DNA of 64,000 nucleotides from contig OY781919.1 in assembly GCA_963677215.1 (NCBI GenBank), forward strand, positions 1,426,001 to 1,490,000, read 5' to 3'. Below, one piece after another: positions 8,495 to 16,467 of this stretch. The first letter of the stretch is position 1. Each line of letters begins with the position of its first letter. The translations under genes and the position numbers were made by a program. The notes below the pieces were generated by a model. It had not been told where the DNA came from. It did no database searches and saw nothing but the letters and a program-made list of their open reading frames with translations. The stretch comes from G963676795 sp963677215 (GTDB lineage: Bacteria; Desulfobacterota; Desulfuromonadia; Desulfuromonadales; Geopsychrobacteraceae).

Positions 8495-9163
8495 ATGGTA
8501 CATCCATTTTTATTCCTGCACGGACTCGGTCAGATGCTTCATGTCAACGATGAGGTTATTTACACCTGGCTGGTAATGTTGATCCTTATTGTTGTCTCTT
8601 TCCTGGCCACCCGTGCCATCAGCCTGGTTCCCGGCGGCGTGCAGAATTTCATGGAAGCCATCGTCAGCGGTGTTGAGAACCTGATCGAGGAGACCATGGG
8701 CGAAGAAGGCAAGGCTTTCTTTCCGCTGCTCGCGACTCTGGCTCTGTTCATTCTGGTCTGCAACCTGATCGCTCTGATCCCGGGTTTCTTTCCTCCGACA
8801 GCCAAGCTGAACACCAACGTGCCGATGGCCCTTATTGTCTTCTTTGTTACCCACTATGTCGGTATCAAGAAGCATGGCGCAGGCTATCTCAAGCACTTCA
8901 TGGGGCCGATCATCTGGCTGGCACCATTGATGTTCATCATTGAAATCATTGGTCATCTGGCTCGGCCACTGTCCCTTACCCTGCGTCTTTTCGGTAACAT
9001 GGCCGGTCACGAGATCGTGCTGATGATCTTCTTCATGCTCGTACCTCTGTTCTGTCCACTGCCGATGATGCTGCTCGGCGTGCTGGTTGCCTTCATCCAG
9101 ACCTTCGTTTTTACCCTGCTGGCCATGATTTACATTGCCGGTGCTCTGGAAGAAGCACACTAA
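8495..9163 (+). CDS. atpB: F0F1 ATP synthase subunit a
   Basis: 222-residue integral membrane subunit that forms the ion half-channels against the c-ring. The essential arginine is in SLTLRLFGNMAGHE, with the family NGHE-like histidine-glutamate pair after it; five or more hydrophobic segments are present. AGGAG precedes the ATG. The F1 genes and the b subunits are not nearby, so the ATP synthase is encoded in at least two loci, as in other Desulfuromonadia. Confidence 0.95.
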   Translation: MVHPFLFLHGLGQMLHVNDEVIYTWLVMLILIVVSFLATRAISLVPGGVQNFMEAIVSGVENLIEETMGEEGKAFFPLLATLALFILVCNLIALIPGFFPPTAKLNTNVPMALIVFFVTHYVGIKKHGAGYLKHFMGPIIWLAPLMFIIEIIGHLARPLSLTLRLFGNMAGHEIVLMIFFMLVPLFCPLPMMLLGVLVAFIQTFVFTLLAMIYIAGALEEAH

Positions 9164-9177
9164 ATAAAGTTTCTTAG

Positions 9178-9201
9178 TGCCGCTCACAGGGGTGGGCGGC
9201 A
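9178..9201 (+). promoter_or_regulatory. Intercistronic hairpin between atpB and atpE
   Basis: Arms TGCCGCTCAC and GTGGGCGGCA pair over 10 bp (one G-U) around an AGGG loop, in the 99-bp gap between subunit a and subunit c. No U-run follows. A role in processing or stabilising the atpE message, which needs high output, is plausible. Confidence 0.5.
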
Positions 9202-9262
9202 AGTCCTATACTGTTTAGGAACAATCGACACTATCTAGTTTGAAAAAAGAAGGAGCAAGACA

Positions 9263-9535
9263 ATGGAATTTTTCGCTTTTTGTATGATCGCTGCTGGTAT
9301 TGGTATGGGTCTTGGTGCTGTTGGTACCGGTATCGGTCAGGGTTTCGCTGTTAAAGGTGCTTGTGAAGGTGTTGCCCGTAATCCAGGTGCTTCCGGTAAG
9401 ATCCTGACCACCATGATGATCGGTCTGGCGATGATCGAGTCTCTGGCAATCTACGTCTTCGTTGTTGCCATGATTATCCTCTTCGCTAACCCATTCACCG
9501 AGCAGGTTCTCAACCTGGTAGGCGCTGCTCACTAA
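9263..9535 (+). CDS. atpE: F0F1 ATP synthase subunit c
   Basis: 90-residue hairpin of two membrane helices; the monomers form the rotor ring. The ion-binding carboxylate is E59 in LAMIESLAIYV, and the polar-loop sequence is VARNPGASGKI. Q26 in helix 1 and S60 after the glutamate match ligands used by Na+-coupled c-subunits, while the position equivalent to the water-binding Thr is L61. AAGGAG lies 6 nt upstream of ATG. It is followed at once by a strong terminator, ending the F0 operon. Confidence 0.96.
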   Translation: MEFFAFCMIAAGIGMGLGAVGTGIGQGFAVKGACEGVARNPGASGKILTTMMIGLAMIESLAIYVFVVAMIILFANPFTEQVLNLVGAAH

Positions 9536-9561
9536 TAGAGTGCTCCTTCAATAGGTGTTAA

Positions 9562-9595
9562 AAAGAGGCGGCCATCTGGTCGCCTCTTTTTTTTT
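9562..9595 (+). terminator. Rho-independent terminator of the F0 operon
   Basis: Ten-base-pair stem AAAAGAGGCG / CGCCTCTTTT with a 10-nt loop running into a T9 tract, 26 bp past the atpE stop. Confidence 0.92.
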
Positions 9596-9642
9596 GCATG
9601 CTACACTTGTCATAATTGCGTTGGTTCGATTTGGGCATAGCA

Positions 9643-9707
9643 TATGAATATTCTTATTTTTGGTTGCAATCAAAGCACTATAACTGTAGTGTTTTGATAT
9701 ATTCATA
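9643..9707 (+). promoter_or_regulatory. Nested palindromes upstream of cbcL
   Basis: Inner inverted repeat ATCAAAGCACTA (9669-9680) / TAGTGTTTTGAT (9687-9698), 12-bp arms with one G-T mismatch and a 6-nt loop. An outer perfect pair TATGAATAT (9643-9651) / ATATTCATA (9699-9707) abuts it. The block lies 130-195 bp before the cbcL start in a 303-bp gap. It could be a transcription-factor operator or a structured leader; the rest of the gap shows nothing recognisable. Confidence 0.5.
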
Positions 9708-9838
9708 AAGCTGAATAAAGAGACCTGTGTCTCGTCTCCTCGACCTTGAGTTCTTTCGTACTGCCACGAAATTTGCGAAGAGTTCGGGGATATATAATGA
9801 TGACGTACAGCTTGTGTCTTCTATCAAGGAGCAGTCCG

Positions 9839-11704
9839 ATGCGTAAGGTACTCTTTCTGTCGCTGTTACTGCTGGTGTATCTGGGAGTCTGTCAGGCCTC
9901 TGCGGCGAATACGATATCCTCGCCGGAAACCTGCCTGGAATGCCATGAAGATGTCATCGATGGGGACAGTTTTGTCTCATCGGTCCACGGCGCAAATGGC
10001 TGCGTGGCTTGTCATACCGAGCTGACCGACCTTGATGCTCACATGGATGGAGATCTGATGCCGGGCGAGGTGAATTGCGCCCGTTGTCATAAAGATGAAT
10101 TCAGGGACTATTTCGATAGTGTCCATAATATAGCCCACCCGAATATCAAGATGGGGTGCAGCTCATGCCATTCGGATATCCACAGCGTCCAGACCTTTGA
10201 AGGTGACAAGCGTAAGGCGAACGCGATCTGTTCGCAGTGTCATCAGTCGGTTCCGGCTGATTACCAGGGCTCTGTGCATGCCCAGGCCATCGAGCAGGGG
10301 AACATGGATTCAGCCGGGTGTGTCGATTGTCATGGGCAGCACAATGTCATTGCTGTCCAGGATATGGACGCTCGTGATCGGGCGAACTTTCATACCGAAT
10401 CCTGTATGAAGTGTCATGCCGATGAAGAGATGATGGCCCGCAACGGGGTCATGAATGTTGCCGTTGATACCTATCTGGAGAGTTACCACGGCAAGAACTT
10501 TCATCTCGGCTATCCAGAGAAGGTTGCTGGCTGTGCTGACTGCCACACCGCTCACCAGGTCCTGCCGCAAGCAGATGAAAACTCGTCGATCAATCCGGCC
10601 AATCGGGTTGAAACCTGCGGCAAGTGCCATGAAAACTCAACGGCACTGTTTGTCAAGTATTATGCCCATGGCGATATGACGGACAAGGATAATTATCCGA
10701 TTCTTTTTTTTACCTATGTGGCCATGACCATTCTGTTGGTCGGGACCTTCGGTGCTTTCTGGCTTCATTCGCTGCTTTGGATGTTCAGGGGTTTTGTCGA
10801 GAATCGTGACAGAAAGAAAGCTCTTGCTGCCGGTGGGGCCGAGCACACGATCGCTAACCCGCACAAGATTTATCGTCGTTTTAAGGGTATTCATATCGCC
10901 ATGCACCTGATGGTCATTACCAGCTTCCTGCTGCTGGCTTTGACCGGATTGCCGCTCAAGTTTGCCGATCAGGTCTGGGCCAAGGTTCTGATATCGGTAT
11001 GGGGCGGAGTAGAAACGGCCGGGACCCTGCACCGCATCGGCGCTGTGATTACCTTTGCCTATTTCACAATGGCGATCGTCATGAGCGCCAGGTTCCTGTT
11101 TAAAAATCTGCAGTATCCTGTTGAGCTGATTCAACGCCTGTTTGGTCCCGAGTCACTCTGCCCGAGTATGAGAGATTTGCAGGATGTCACCAAGACGGTA
11201 CGCTGGTTCTTCTTCCTTGGCCCGAAACCAACCTATGACCGCTGGACCTACTGGGAGAAATTCGATTTTATCGCCGTCTTCTGGGGTATGTTCGCCATCG
11301 GTGGTTCAGGTCTGCTGCTCTGGTTCCCAGAGTTCTTCGGGGCCGCCCTGCCGGGCTGGATCTTCAATGTGGCGACAATCATTCACTCCGATGAAGCGTT
11401 GCTGGCGACCGGCTTTATTTTTACCGTGCACTACTTCAATACCCATGGCCGGCCGGAAAAATTCCCGATGGATTTCGTTGTCTTCAACGGGGAGCTTTCA
11501 AAAGAGGAGTTTATCGAGGAGCGCGGCGATCAGTGGACGCGTTATGAGGAAGCTGGCATCCTCAAGGATTATGAGGTCAAGAGGCCGAGTGGCGCGATAT
11601 ACGACTTTTTCCTCAAGGGCTTTGGTTTCAGCGCCGTACTGATCGGTATTGCGTTGCTTGCCCTGATGATCTATGCCTTCACCCTGGGTGGCCACCATTT
11701 CTAG
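9839..11704 (+). CDS. cbcL: CbcL-type inner-membrane cytochrome: nine-heme c domain fused to b-type cytochrome
   Basis: 621-residue quinol-oxidising cytochrome. A signal-like N-terminus (MRKVLFLSLLLLVYL) leads to a periplasmic domain with nine CXXCH motifs: CLECH, CVACH, CARCH, CSSCH, CSQCH, CVDCH, CMKCH, CADCH and CGKCH, in order. The C-terminal half has about six membrane helices with paired histidines, of the HydC/FdnI b-type family. This nine-heme plus b-type fusion is the described layout of Geobacter CbcL, needed for respiration of low-potential Fe(III) and electrodes. ATG at 9839 follows AAGGAG; an upstream in-frame extension to 9746 has no signal-peptide character. Identification rests on architecture. 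Confidence 0.88.
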   Translation: MRKVLFLSLLLLVYLGVCQASAANTISSPETCLECHEDVIDGDSFVSSVHGANGCVACHTELTDLDAHMDGDLMPGEVNCARCHKDEFRDYFDSVHNIAHPNIKMGCSSCHSDIHSVQTFEGDKRKANAICSQCHQSVPADYQGSVHAQAIEQGNMDSAGCVDCHGQHNVIAVQDMDARDRANFHTESCMKCHADEEMMARNGVMNVAVDTYLESYHGKNFHLGYPEKVAGCADCHTAHQVLPQADENSSINPANRVETCGKCHENSTALFVKYYAHGDMTDKDNYPILFFTYVAMTILLVGTFGAFWLHSLLWMFRGFVENRDRKKALAAGGAEHTIANPHKIYRRFKGIHIAMHLMVITSFLLLALTGLPLKFADQVWAKVLISVWGGVETAGTLHRIGAVITFAYFTMAIVMSARFLFKNLQYPVELIQRLFGPESLCPSMRDLQDVTKTVRWFFFLGPKPTYDRWTYWEKFDFIAVFWGMFAIGGSGLLLWFPEFFGAALPGWIFNVATIIHSDEALLATGFIFTVHYFNTHGRPEKFPMDFVVFNGELSKEEFIEERGDQWTRYEEAGILKDYEVKRPSGAIYDFFLKGFGFSAVLIGIALLALMIYAFTLGGHHF

Positions 11705-11712
11705 CGTTGGGA

Positions 11713-11749
11713 TCCGGCAAGAGACTGCACGACGCAGTTTCTTGCCGGA
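11713..11749 (+). promoter_or_regulatory. Long hairpin between cbcL and the downstream small gene
   Basis: Arms TCCGGCAAGAGACTGC and GCAGTTTCTTGCCGGA pair over 16 bp with one mismatch and a 5-nt loop. It begins 9 bp after the cbcL stop, lacks a U-tract, and its right arm contains the only GGA-like ribosome site for the next gene. Confidence 0.6.
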
Positions 11750-11757
11750 ATGATGAC

Positions 11758-11997
11758 ATGATGAATGACCTCTTCCTGCCTATAATCGCTTTTGTTGTCT
11801 ATATCTCTGGCGGTCTGTTGACCTTCGCTGGGATTGTCATGATCCTGTTGTTGCGGGGAAAGAATCTGTGGGGCTGGGGAGATGCCTACAGTATTGGCTT
11901 CTTAAGTGTCTTTATCGGTCTGGTTCTGTGCATTCTCGGGGTTCTGATCCTCCGGATCGTCAGAAATCGAGACCTCGGAAATTTTGAAGATTCCTGA
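11758..11997 (+). CDS. Small two-helix membrane protein downstream of cbcL
   Basis: 79-residue protein (start at the first of two adjacent ATGs) with hydrophobic segments at about residues 5-30 and 41-65 and a charged C-terminal tail. I do not recognise the family. It sits 53 bp after cbcL, separated from it by a strong hairpin, so it may be a differentially expressed partner or assembly factor of the cytochrome. No heme motif or catalytic signature is visible. Confidence 0.65.
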   Translation: MMNDLFLPIIAFVVYISGGLLTFAGIVMILLLRGKNLWGWGDAYSIGFLSVFIGLVLCILGVLILRIVRNRDLGNFEDS

Positions 11998-12141
11998 GAG
12001 TTTTACTGTCCCGCAGGGTTGACGCTTGCCTATTCCACATCTAGTCTTTATTGATAGCTTCTTTATTCTTCAATTTAAATGCGGTCCCTGCCACAGTGCA
12101 TAGCGGTTTTTGACGCTCAGCTCTTCCGGGGAGGTCTGCTT

Positions 12142-13596
12142 ATGTTGGTAAAGCTTGTCGATCTTCTGAAAACCTTTATTCATGCCATCCAGTGCAGCAG
12201 GCTGGCGATATCCGGGGCAATCCTGGTGACGCTGGTGTTCCCCTTTCTGGCTGCGGCCGTTCTTTATGATAGCTTTTTACATCTGGAAAATCCCTATTTC
12301 GGTGGTTTCATCTATATGGTCCTTGGACCGCTCTTCATCCTGGGGCTGATCCTGGTTTTTGTCGGGGTCTTTCTGGCCCGTGGTCAGGAAGAGGTGAGGC
12401 TTTTTACCCTCGAATACCTGCGCCGTCAGCTTGCAGATGAACGTGGCTACGACCGGATGCGCAAGATGATGTTTCTGGTTATTCTGCTGACCGGAGTCAA
12501 CCTGGTGATTGTCAGTGTCATCGCTTACAGCGGTTATCACTATATGGAGTCGAACGCCTTCTGCGGCGAGGTCTGTCATGTGCCGATGACTCCGGAATAC
12601 AGCGCATACCAGAATTCTCCGCATTCCCGGGTTGCCTGTGTTGAGTGTCATATCGGCACCGGAGCTTCATGGTTTGTCAAGTCAAAGCTCTCGGGAGCCA
12701 GGCAGCTGTATGCCGTTGTCGCCGATACCTTTTCGCGGCCGATTGAAACCCCGGTCCATGGCCTGCGTCCGGCCCGTGATACCTGCGAGCAGTGCCACCG
12801 TCCCGAGAAGTTTCACGGCGATAAGCTGGTGGTCAAGGATAAGTTCCTCGAGGATGAAAACAATACCCATGTCCAGACCGTGCTGCTGATGAAAATCGGC
12901 AGCGCGGGGGATCTGGCCTCTAGTTCCCATGGGATTCACTGGCATGTTGCGTTAGAAAACCGCATCGAGTATGTTGCTGTGGACCGGGAACGTCAGATTA
13001 TTCCAGAAGTCAGATTGAGTCGTGGAGATAACGCCCCAGCGGTCTATCGCAATGCGGATGCTGATCAGCTGCTAGCTGAGGCCGAGGAGATGCAGGTTCG
13101 CGAAATGGATTGCATCGATTGCCATAACCGACCGAGCCATATTTACCAGCCAGCCGATCAGGCTCTCGATGCCAAGCTGCTGACCGGCGAAATCTCGGCG
13201 GAATTACCGTTTATAAAGAAGCAGGCGATGGCCATTATCGGCAGAGCTTACGCTTCCCATGAACAGGCGCGCGAATCGATTGCTGCTGGGCTTGATGAGT
13301 TTTATCGGGAGCAGTATCCAGATATCTACGACTCTCGGCGTGCAGAGCTTAATCGTTCAATAGGGGGGGTGCAAAAAGCCTATACGGAAAATGTCTTTCC
13401 TGCGATGAAAATTGGCTGGCAGACCTATGCCAGCAACATCGGTCATACCTATGCACAGGGATGTTTCCGTTGTCATGACGAAGAACATGAGTCGGAAGAT
13501 GGAGCAACGATAGCCATGGACTGTGAGACCTGTCACATGATCCTTGCCGAAGAAGAGGAAAAACCGGATATTCTTCGGACCCTGCTGGGCATCTAA
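12142..13596 (+). CDS. ImcH-like NapC/NirT-family inner-membrane multiheme cytochrome
   Basis: 484-residue membrane-anchored cytochrome expected to oxidise menaquinol and pass electrons to periplasmic carriers. Three hydrophobic helices lie at about residues 21-43, 53-79 and 109-131. Heme sites follow: FCGEVCH (C141-H146, a CX3CH spacing), CVECH, CEQCH, CIDCH, CFRCH and CETCH, six in all. The stretch from CGEVCHVPMTPEY to VECHIGTGA is typical of the NapC/NirT branch that includes Geobacter ImcH, which is described with seven hemes. ATG at 12142 has GGGGAGG 7 nt upstream. A NrfH/NapC-like role for a reductase is less likely, because no reductase gene is adjacent. Confidence 0.8.
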   Translation: MLVKLVDLLKTFIHAIQCSRLAISGAILVTLVFPFLAAAVLYDSFLHLENPYFGGFIYMVLGPLFILGLILVFVGVFLARGQEEVRLFTLEYLRRQLADERGYDRMRKMMFLVILLTGVNLVIVSVIAYSGYHYMESNAFCGEVCHVPMTPEYSAYQNSPHSRVACVECHIGTGASWFVKSKLSGARQLYAVVADTFSRPIETPVHGLRPARDTCEQCHRPEKFHGDKLVVKDKFLEDENNTHVQTVLLMKIGSAGDLASSSHGIHWHVALENRIEYVAVDRERQIIPEVRLSRGDNAPAVYRNADADQLLAEAEEMQVREMDCIDCHNRPSHIYQPADQALDAKLLTGEISAELPFIKKQAMAIIGRAYASHEQARESIAAGLDEFYREQYPDIYDSRRAELNRSIGGVQKAYTENVFPAMKIGWQTYASNIGHTYAQGCFRCHDEEHESEDGATIAMDCETCHMILAEEEEKPDILRTLLGI

Positions 13597-13628
13597 GCCG
13601 ATAAGAATTCAATTTTTCTGTGGCCCAT

Positions 13629-13659
13629 TCCCCGGACTGTGACAGCTGTCCGGGGATTT
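13629..13659 (+). terminator. Terminator after the ImcH-like gene
   Basis: Nine-base-pair perfect stem TCCCCGGAC / GTCCGGGGA with a 10-nt loop followed by TTTGTGTTT. Confidence 0.65.
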
Positions 13660-13773
13660 GTGTTTGATCCAAGAATCTGGCCACTTTCGGGGTCGATAGG
13701 CTTCCGGGGGACTGGTTATCTGACGGTGCTTCTGCTATGAATAGACGTACCGACAATTTATCAAGGAGTCACC

Positions 13774-14355
13774 ATGGCAACTATAAAAGAAAAATTCTGG
13801 ATCGACCCAACCCAGGCCGCATTGGTCGTTATCGACGTTCAGGAAAAACTCGCTCCGGCGATGAACCCGAAGCTCTATATTCGCCTCAAGGAAAACCTGC
13901 CGCTGTTGATCGAAGGCTGCAAGACCGTTGGCGTGCCGGTTATTGCGAGCGAACAGTATCCTAAGGGGCTTGGGGCTACGCTGCCCCTCTATCAGGCTGC
14001 GACCGAGGAGGCCTGTGTCGCCAAGACCACGTTCAGTTGTTGTGGCGAAGAGGACTTTGTCACTGCTCTGAAGAAAACCGGAGCGACCCAGGTGATCGTG
14101 ACCGGCATGGAGACCCACGTCTGCGTGCTGCAGACTGTGCTCGACCTGCTCGATCAGGGCTTGACCGTGCATCTGGTGAGTGATGCCGTGGCGTCGCGTT
14201 TCCTCAGTGACTACAATAATGCCTTGAGCCTGGCCACTCAGGCCGGGGCCGTGGTGACGACACTCGAAACGGTTCTCTTTCAGTTGATCAAGGGAGCCGG
14301 AGAAGAGCACTTCAAAGCCATTTCGTCGCTGGTCCGTAAAAGACAGCACGGCTGA
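13774..14355 (+). CDS. Isochorismatase-family hydrolase
   Basis: 193-residue cysteine hydrolase of the isochorismatase/nicotinamidase superfamily. The catalytic triad is visible as D21 (VVIDVQEKL), K84 (CVAKTTFSC) and C117 (GMETHVCV), with the usual cis-peptide region before the cysteine. AAGGAG lies 5 nt upstream of ATG. Substrate unknown; the lack of clear nicotinamidase metal ligands and the short length fit the YcaC-like subgroup better. Followed closely by a small DMT-type permease on the same strand, possibly co-transcribed. Confidence 0.88.
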   Translation: MATIKEKFWIDPTQAALVVIDVQEKLAPAMNPKLYIRLKENLPLLIEGCKTVGVPVIASEQYPKGLGATLPLYQAATEEACVAKTTFSCCGEEDFVTALKKTGATQVIVTGMETHVCVLQTVLDLLDQGLTVHLVSDAVASRFLSDYNNALSLATQAGAVVTTLETVLFQLIKGAGEEHFKAISSLVRKRQHG

Positions 14356-14372
14356 TGAGCCTTTAGGAACGT

Positions 14373-14810
14373 ATGTCGAATCTGATACTCATTGTACTGA
14401 TGGTTGCCGGTGGTGTTGCTGTCGCCATGCAACCTTCACTGAACGCCCGGTTGGCTGAAAAAACCGGGTTCATCCATGCCGCAACGATCTCTTTTGCCGT
14501 AGGAACGGTCATCCTTTTTGTTACCGCTGTGATGAGCGGGCAGGGGAGTTTTCGTCGGGTTGGTGATGCGGACTGGTGGCAGTTGACGGGCGGCTTCTTC
14601 GGTGCCTTCTTCGTTGCCATGACCATTCTAGGCGTCCCGCGGATCGGTACTACCGCTGTTCTCGCTCTGACCATTGTCTCACAGCTGGTCGCAGGACTGG
14701 TCATGGATCATTACGGGCTCTTCGGTATGCGTGGAATCCCGATCGATCTTAAACGCATGATCGGCGTTCTTCTGCTGTTTGCTGGAGCGTACCTGGTCTG
14801 TAGGCAATAA
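14373..14810 (+). CDS. DUF606/YdcZ-type small DMT-superfamily membrane protein
   Basis: 145-residue membrane protein with five hydrophobic helices, matching the DUF606 family of half-size drug/metabolite transporters (N-terminal MQPSLNARL and the GGFFGAFFV stretch are characteristic). Such proteins probably work as dimers. It begins 17 bp after the isochorismatase-like gene, with AGGAA upstream of the ATG. Transport substrate unknown. Confidence 0.82.
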   Translation: MSNLILIVLMVAGGVAVAMQPSLNARLAEKTGFIHAATISFAVGTVILFVTAVMSGQGSFRRVGDADWWQLTGGFFGAFFVAMTILGVPRIGTTAVLALTIVSQLVAGLVMDHYGLFGMRGIPIDLKRMIGVLLLFAGAYLVCRQ

Positions 14811-14966
14811 TTGACGGCCCTGCTTGACAGCGAGACATTGTCTAAACCATATTGATCTCTGGCAACTTCATAAAATACATTACATTTTTTATTGTTGAAC
14901 CTTAGAAGTGACGCAGCAGTTCTGCCAGCAGAACTGCTGCTTTCTATGAACAGAAGGAGGACCGAT

Positions 14967-15947
14967 TTGATTCCTGGAATATCTGGTGGTCGGCGCCGTT
15001 TTGCGGACTTGACCGAGCAGGAAATCCTGGCGCTGTCTATTTCCAATGAAGAGGACGATGCCCGGATTTATCGACAGTACGCCGAGCATTTGCGTGCCGA
15101 GTTTCCGGCTTCGGCCAAAGTATTTGATGGTATGGCAGAAGAGGAAGATGTCCACCGTCAGCACCTGATCGATGCCCATAAGAAGAAGTTCGGTGACGTG
15201 ATTCCGCTGATCCGTCGTGAACATGTCTCCGGCTACTATGCACGTAAGCCTGTCTGGCTGGTGAAGAATCTCAATCTGGAGAAGATCCGCAGCGAAGCTT
15301 ACGAGATGGAGCGCCAGGCGGAACAGTTCTATCGCAAGGCAGCTCAGAAGGCGACGGATGCCGACATCCGCAAGTTGCTCGGTGATCTGGCGAAATTTGA
15401 GGCTGGCCACTGCGAATTGGCCGGAACCCTTGAGGCGGAGCTTCTGACCGAAGATGAGCGTGGCGAAGAGGATCGTGCCGCACATCGCCAGTTCGTCCTG
15501 ACCTGGGTTCAACCGGGCCTGGCGGGGCTGATGGATGGTTCGGTTTCAACTCTGGCACCGATCTTTGCGACCGCTTTTGCGACCCATAATACCCATACGA
15601 CCTTCCTGGTCGGTCTGGCGGCCAGCGTTGGTGCCGGTATCTCGATGGGCTTTACCGAGGCGGCATCGGATGATGGTGAGCTTTCCGGACGGGGAAGTCC
15701 TGTCAAACGTGGTATCTCGGCCGGGGTGATGACTACTTTAGGCGGTCTTGGTCATGCCATCCCTTACCTGATTCCGCATTTCTGGACGGCAACCATCGTT
15801 GCCCTGGTTCTGGTTTTCTGCGAACTCTGGGCGATTGCCTGGATTCAGAATCGCTACATGGAGACCCCGTTCATGCGCGCGGCTTTCCAGGTCGTACTCG
15901 GCGGCGCGCTGGTCTTCGCCGCCGGAGCGCTGATCGGTGGCGGTTGA
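14967..15947 (+). CDS. mbfA: MbfA-type membrane-bound ferritin / VIT1-family iron exporter
   Basis: 326-residue protein with an N-terminal rubrerythrin/ferritin-like domain (about residues 8-165, with repeated carboxylate-histidine helices such as SNEEDDARIY, EEEDVHRQH and FEAGHCELA) fused to a CCC1/VIT1 membrane domain of about five helices. Described MbfA proteins bind iron at the ferritin-like domain and export it. The TTG at 14967 is chosen because AGAAGGAGG sits 6 nt before it and the product then begins like known MbfA (RRRFADLTEQE); the upstream ATG at 14946 contains that ribosome site inside its reading frame. A strong terminator follows. Confidence 0.87.
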   Translation: MIPGISGGRRRFADLTEQEILALSISNEEDDARIYRQYAEHLRAEFPASAKVFDGMAEEEDVHRQHLIDAHKKKFGDVIPLIRREHVSGYYARKPVWLVKNLNLEKIRSEAYEMERQAEQFYRKAAQKATDADIRKLLGDLAKFEAGHCELAGTLEAELLTEDERGEEDRAAHRQFVLTWVQPGLAGLMDGSVSTLAPIFATAFATHNTHTTFLVGLAASVGAGISMGFTEAASDDGELSGRGSPVKRGISAGVMTTLGGLGHAIPYLIPHFWTATIVALVLVFCELWAIAWIQNRYMETPFMRAAFQVVLGGALVFAAGALIGGG

Positions 15948-15967
15948 CACATACGGGTTATAACAAC

Positions 15968-16001
15968 AAAAAAGCTCTCCACTGGTGTGGGGAGCTTTTT
16001 T
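15968..16001 (+). terminator. Rho-independent terminator after mbfA
   Basis: A-rich left flank, stem AGCTCTCCAC / GTGGGGAGCT (one T-G pair) around TGGT, then T6. Good bidirectional-looking hairpin. Confidence 0.9.
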
Positions 16002-16020
16002 GTATGTTTCTGTCTTAAAA

Positions 16021-16345
16021 ATAAATTCGGTTCTGCCCGTCAGATGAGCAAAGCTCATCGTTGGGCGCTCTGCATTCAGCTGGTGCGTTGCTACGCAAGA
16101 AACGCAGGCTTACTTCCGACAATATAAAAGGGCATTTTTGCACCCTTTTGAGGTCCGGGTCAAAAGGGTGTCGCCGGCGGGGGCGAGACCCCGCGACTTT
16201 GATCTTCAAATCGACAAACATCAAAATTAACACCAATACCAGAACCGGCGGGTCTCGTCCCGCCAGACGACACACTTTTCTTTGCGCGCAAAGAAAAGTG
16301 TGCAAAAGAAACGCTAAAGTCAACGGCATCGGTGAGAGAGTGTTC
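16021..16345. repeat. Palindrome-rich intergenic repeat element
   Basis: A non-coding block in the 520-bp gap between mbfA and the cysteine synthase gene. It contains a perfect 32-bp palindrome at 16271-16302 (half-site CACACTTTTCTTTGCG), a perfect 11-bp inverted repeat CACCCTTTTGA / TCAAAAGGGTG (16141-16170, 8-nt loop), GC-rich hairpins around 16175-16195 and 16247-16265 that share the GGCGGG / GAGACC words, and a GATGAGC-AAA-GCTCATC hairpin at 16043-16059. Similar dispersed repeats are often mis-annotated as small proteins. Nothing else is recognised in the remaining 120 bp up to the next gene. Confidence 0.7.
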
Positions 16346-16467
16346 GCCGTATCTTCGTAGTCTTTGGGCAGCAACTCTCTTCACGCTCAGACAAGATGCT
16401 GCGCATCTTGAATTCGCGAAATCGCAAAGCCGGGTCCCGGCTTGATAGTTGAACCAGGCTCAAACCT

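Noticed and set aside
9621..9637. Sigma-54-like TTGG-N10-GC sequence upstream of cbcL
   Set aside because: Spacing is right, but the -24 CAC and the -12 TT are both missing, giving about four mismatches. It also lies upstream of the nested palindromes, opposite to the usual enhancer order.
12012..12040. TTGACG-N17-TAGTCT as a promoter for the ImcH-like gene
   Set aside because: The -10 box matches only half of the consensus and no other support exists.
16015..16384. Several overlapping frames of 74-119 codons
   Set aside because: They run through the palindromic repeat on both strands, have no ribosome sites, and look like the spurious proteins often annotated in such repeats.
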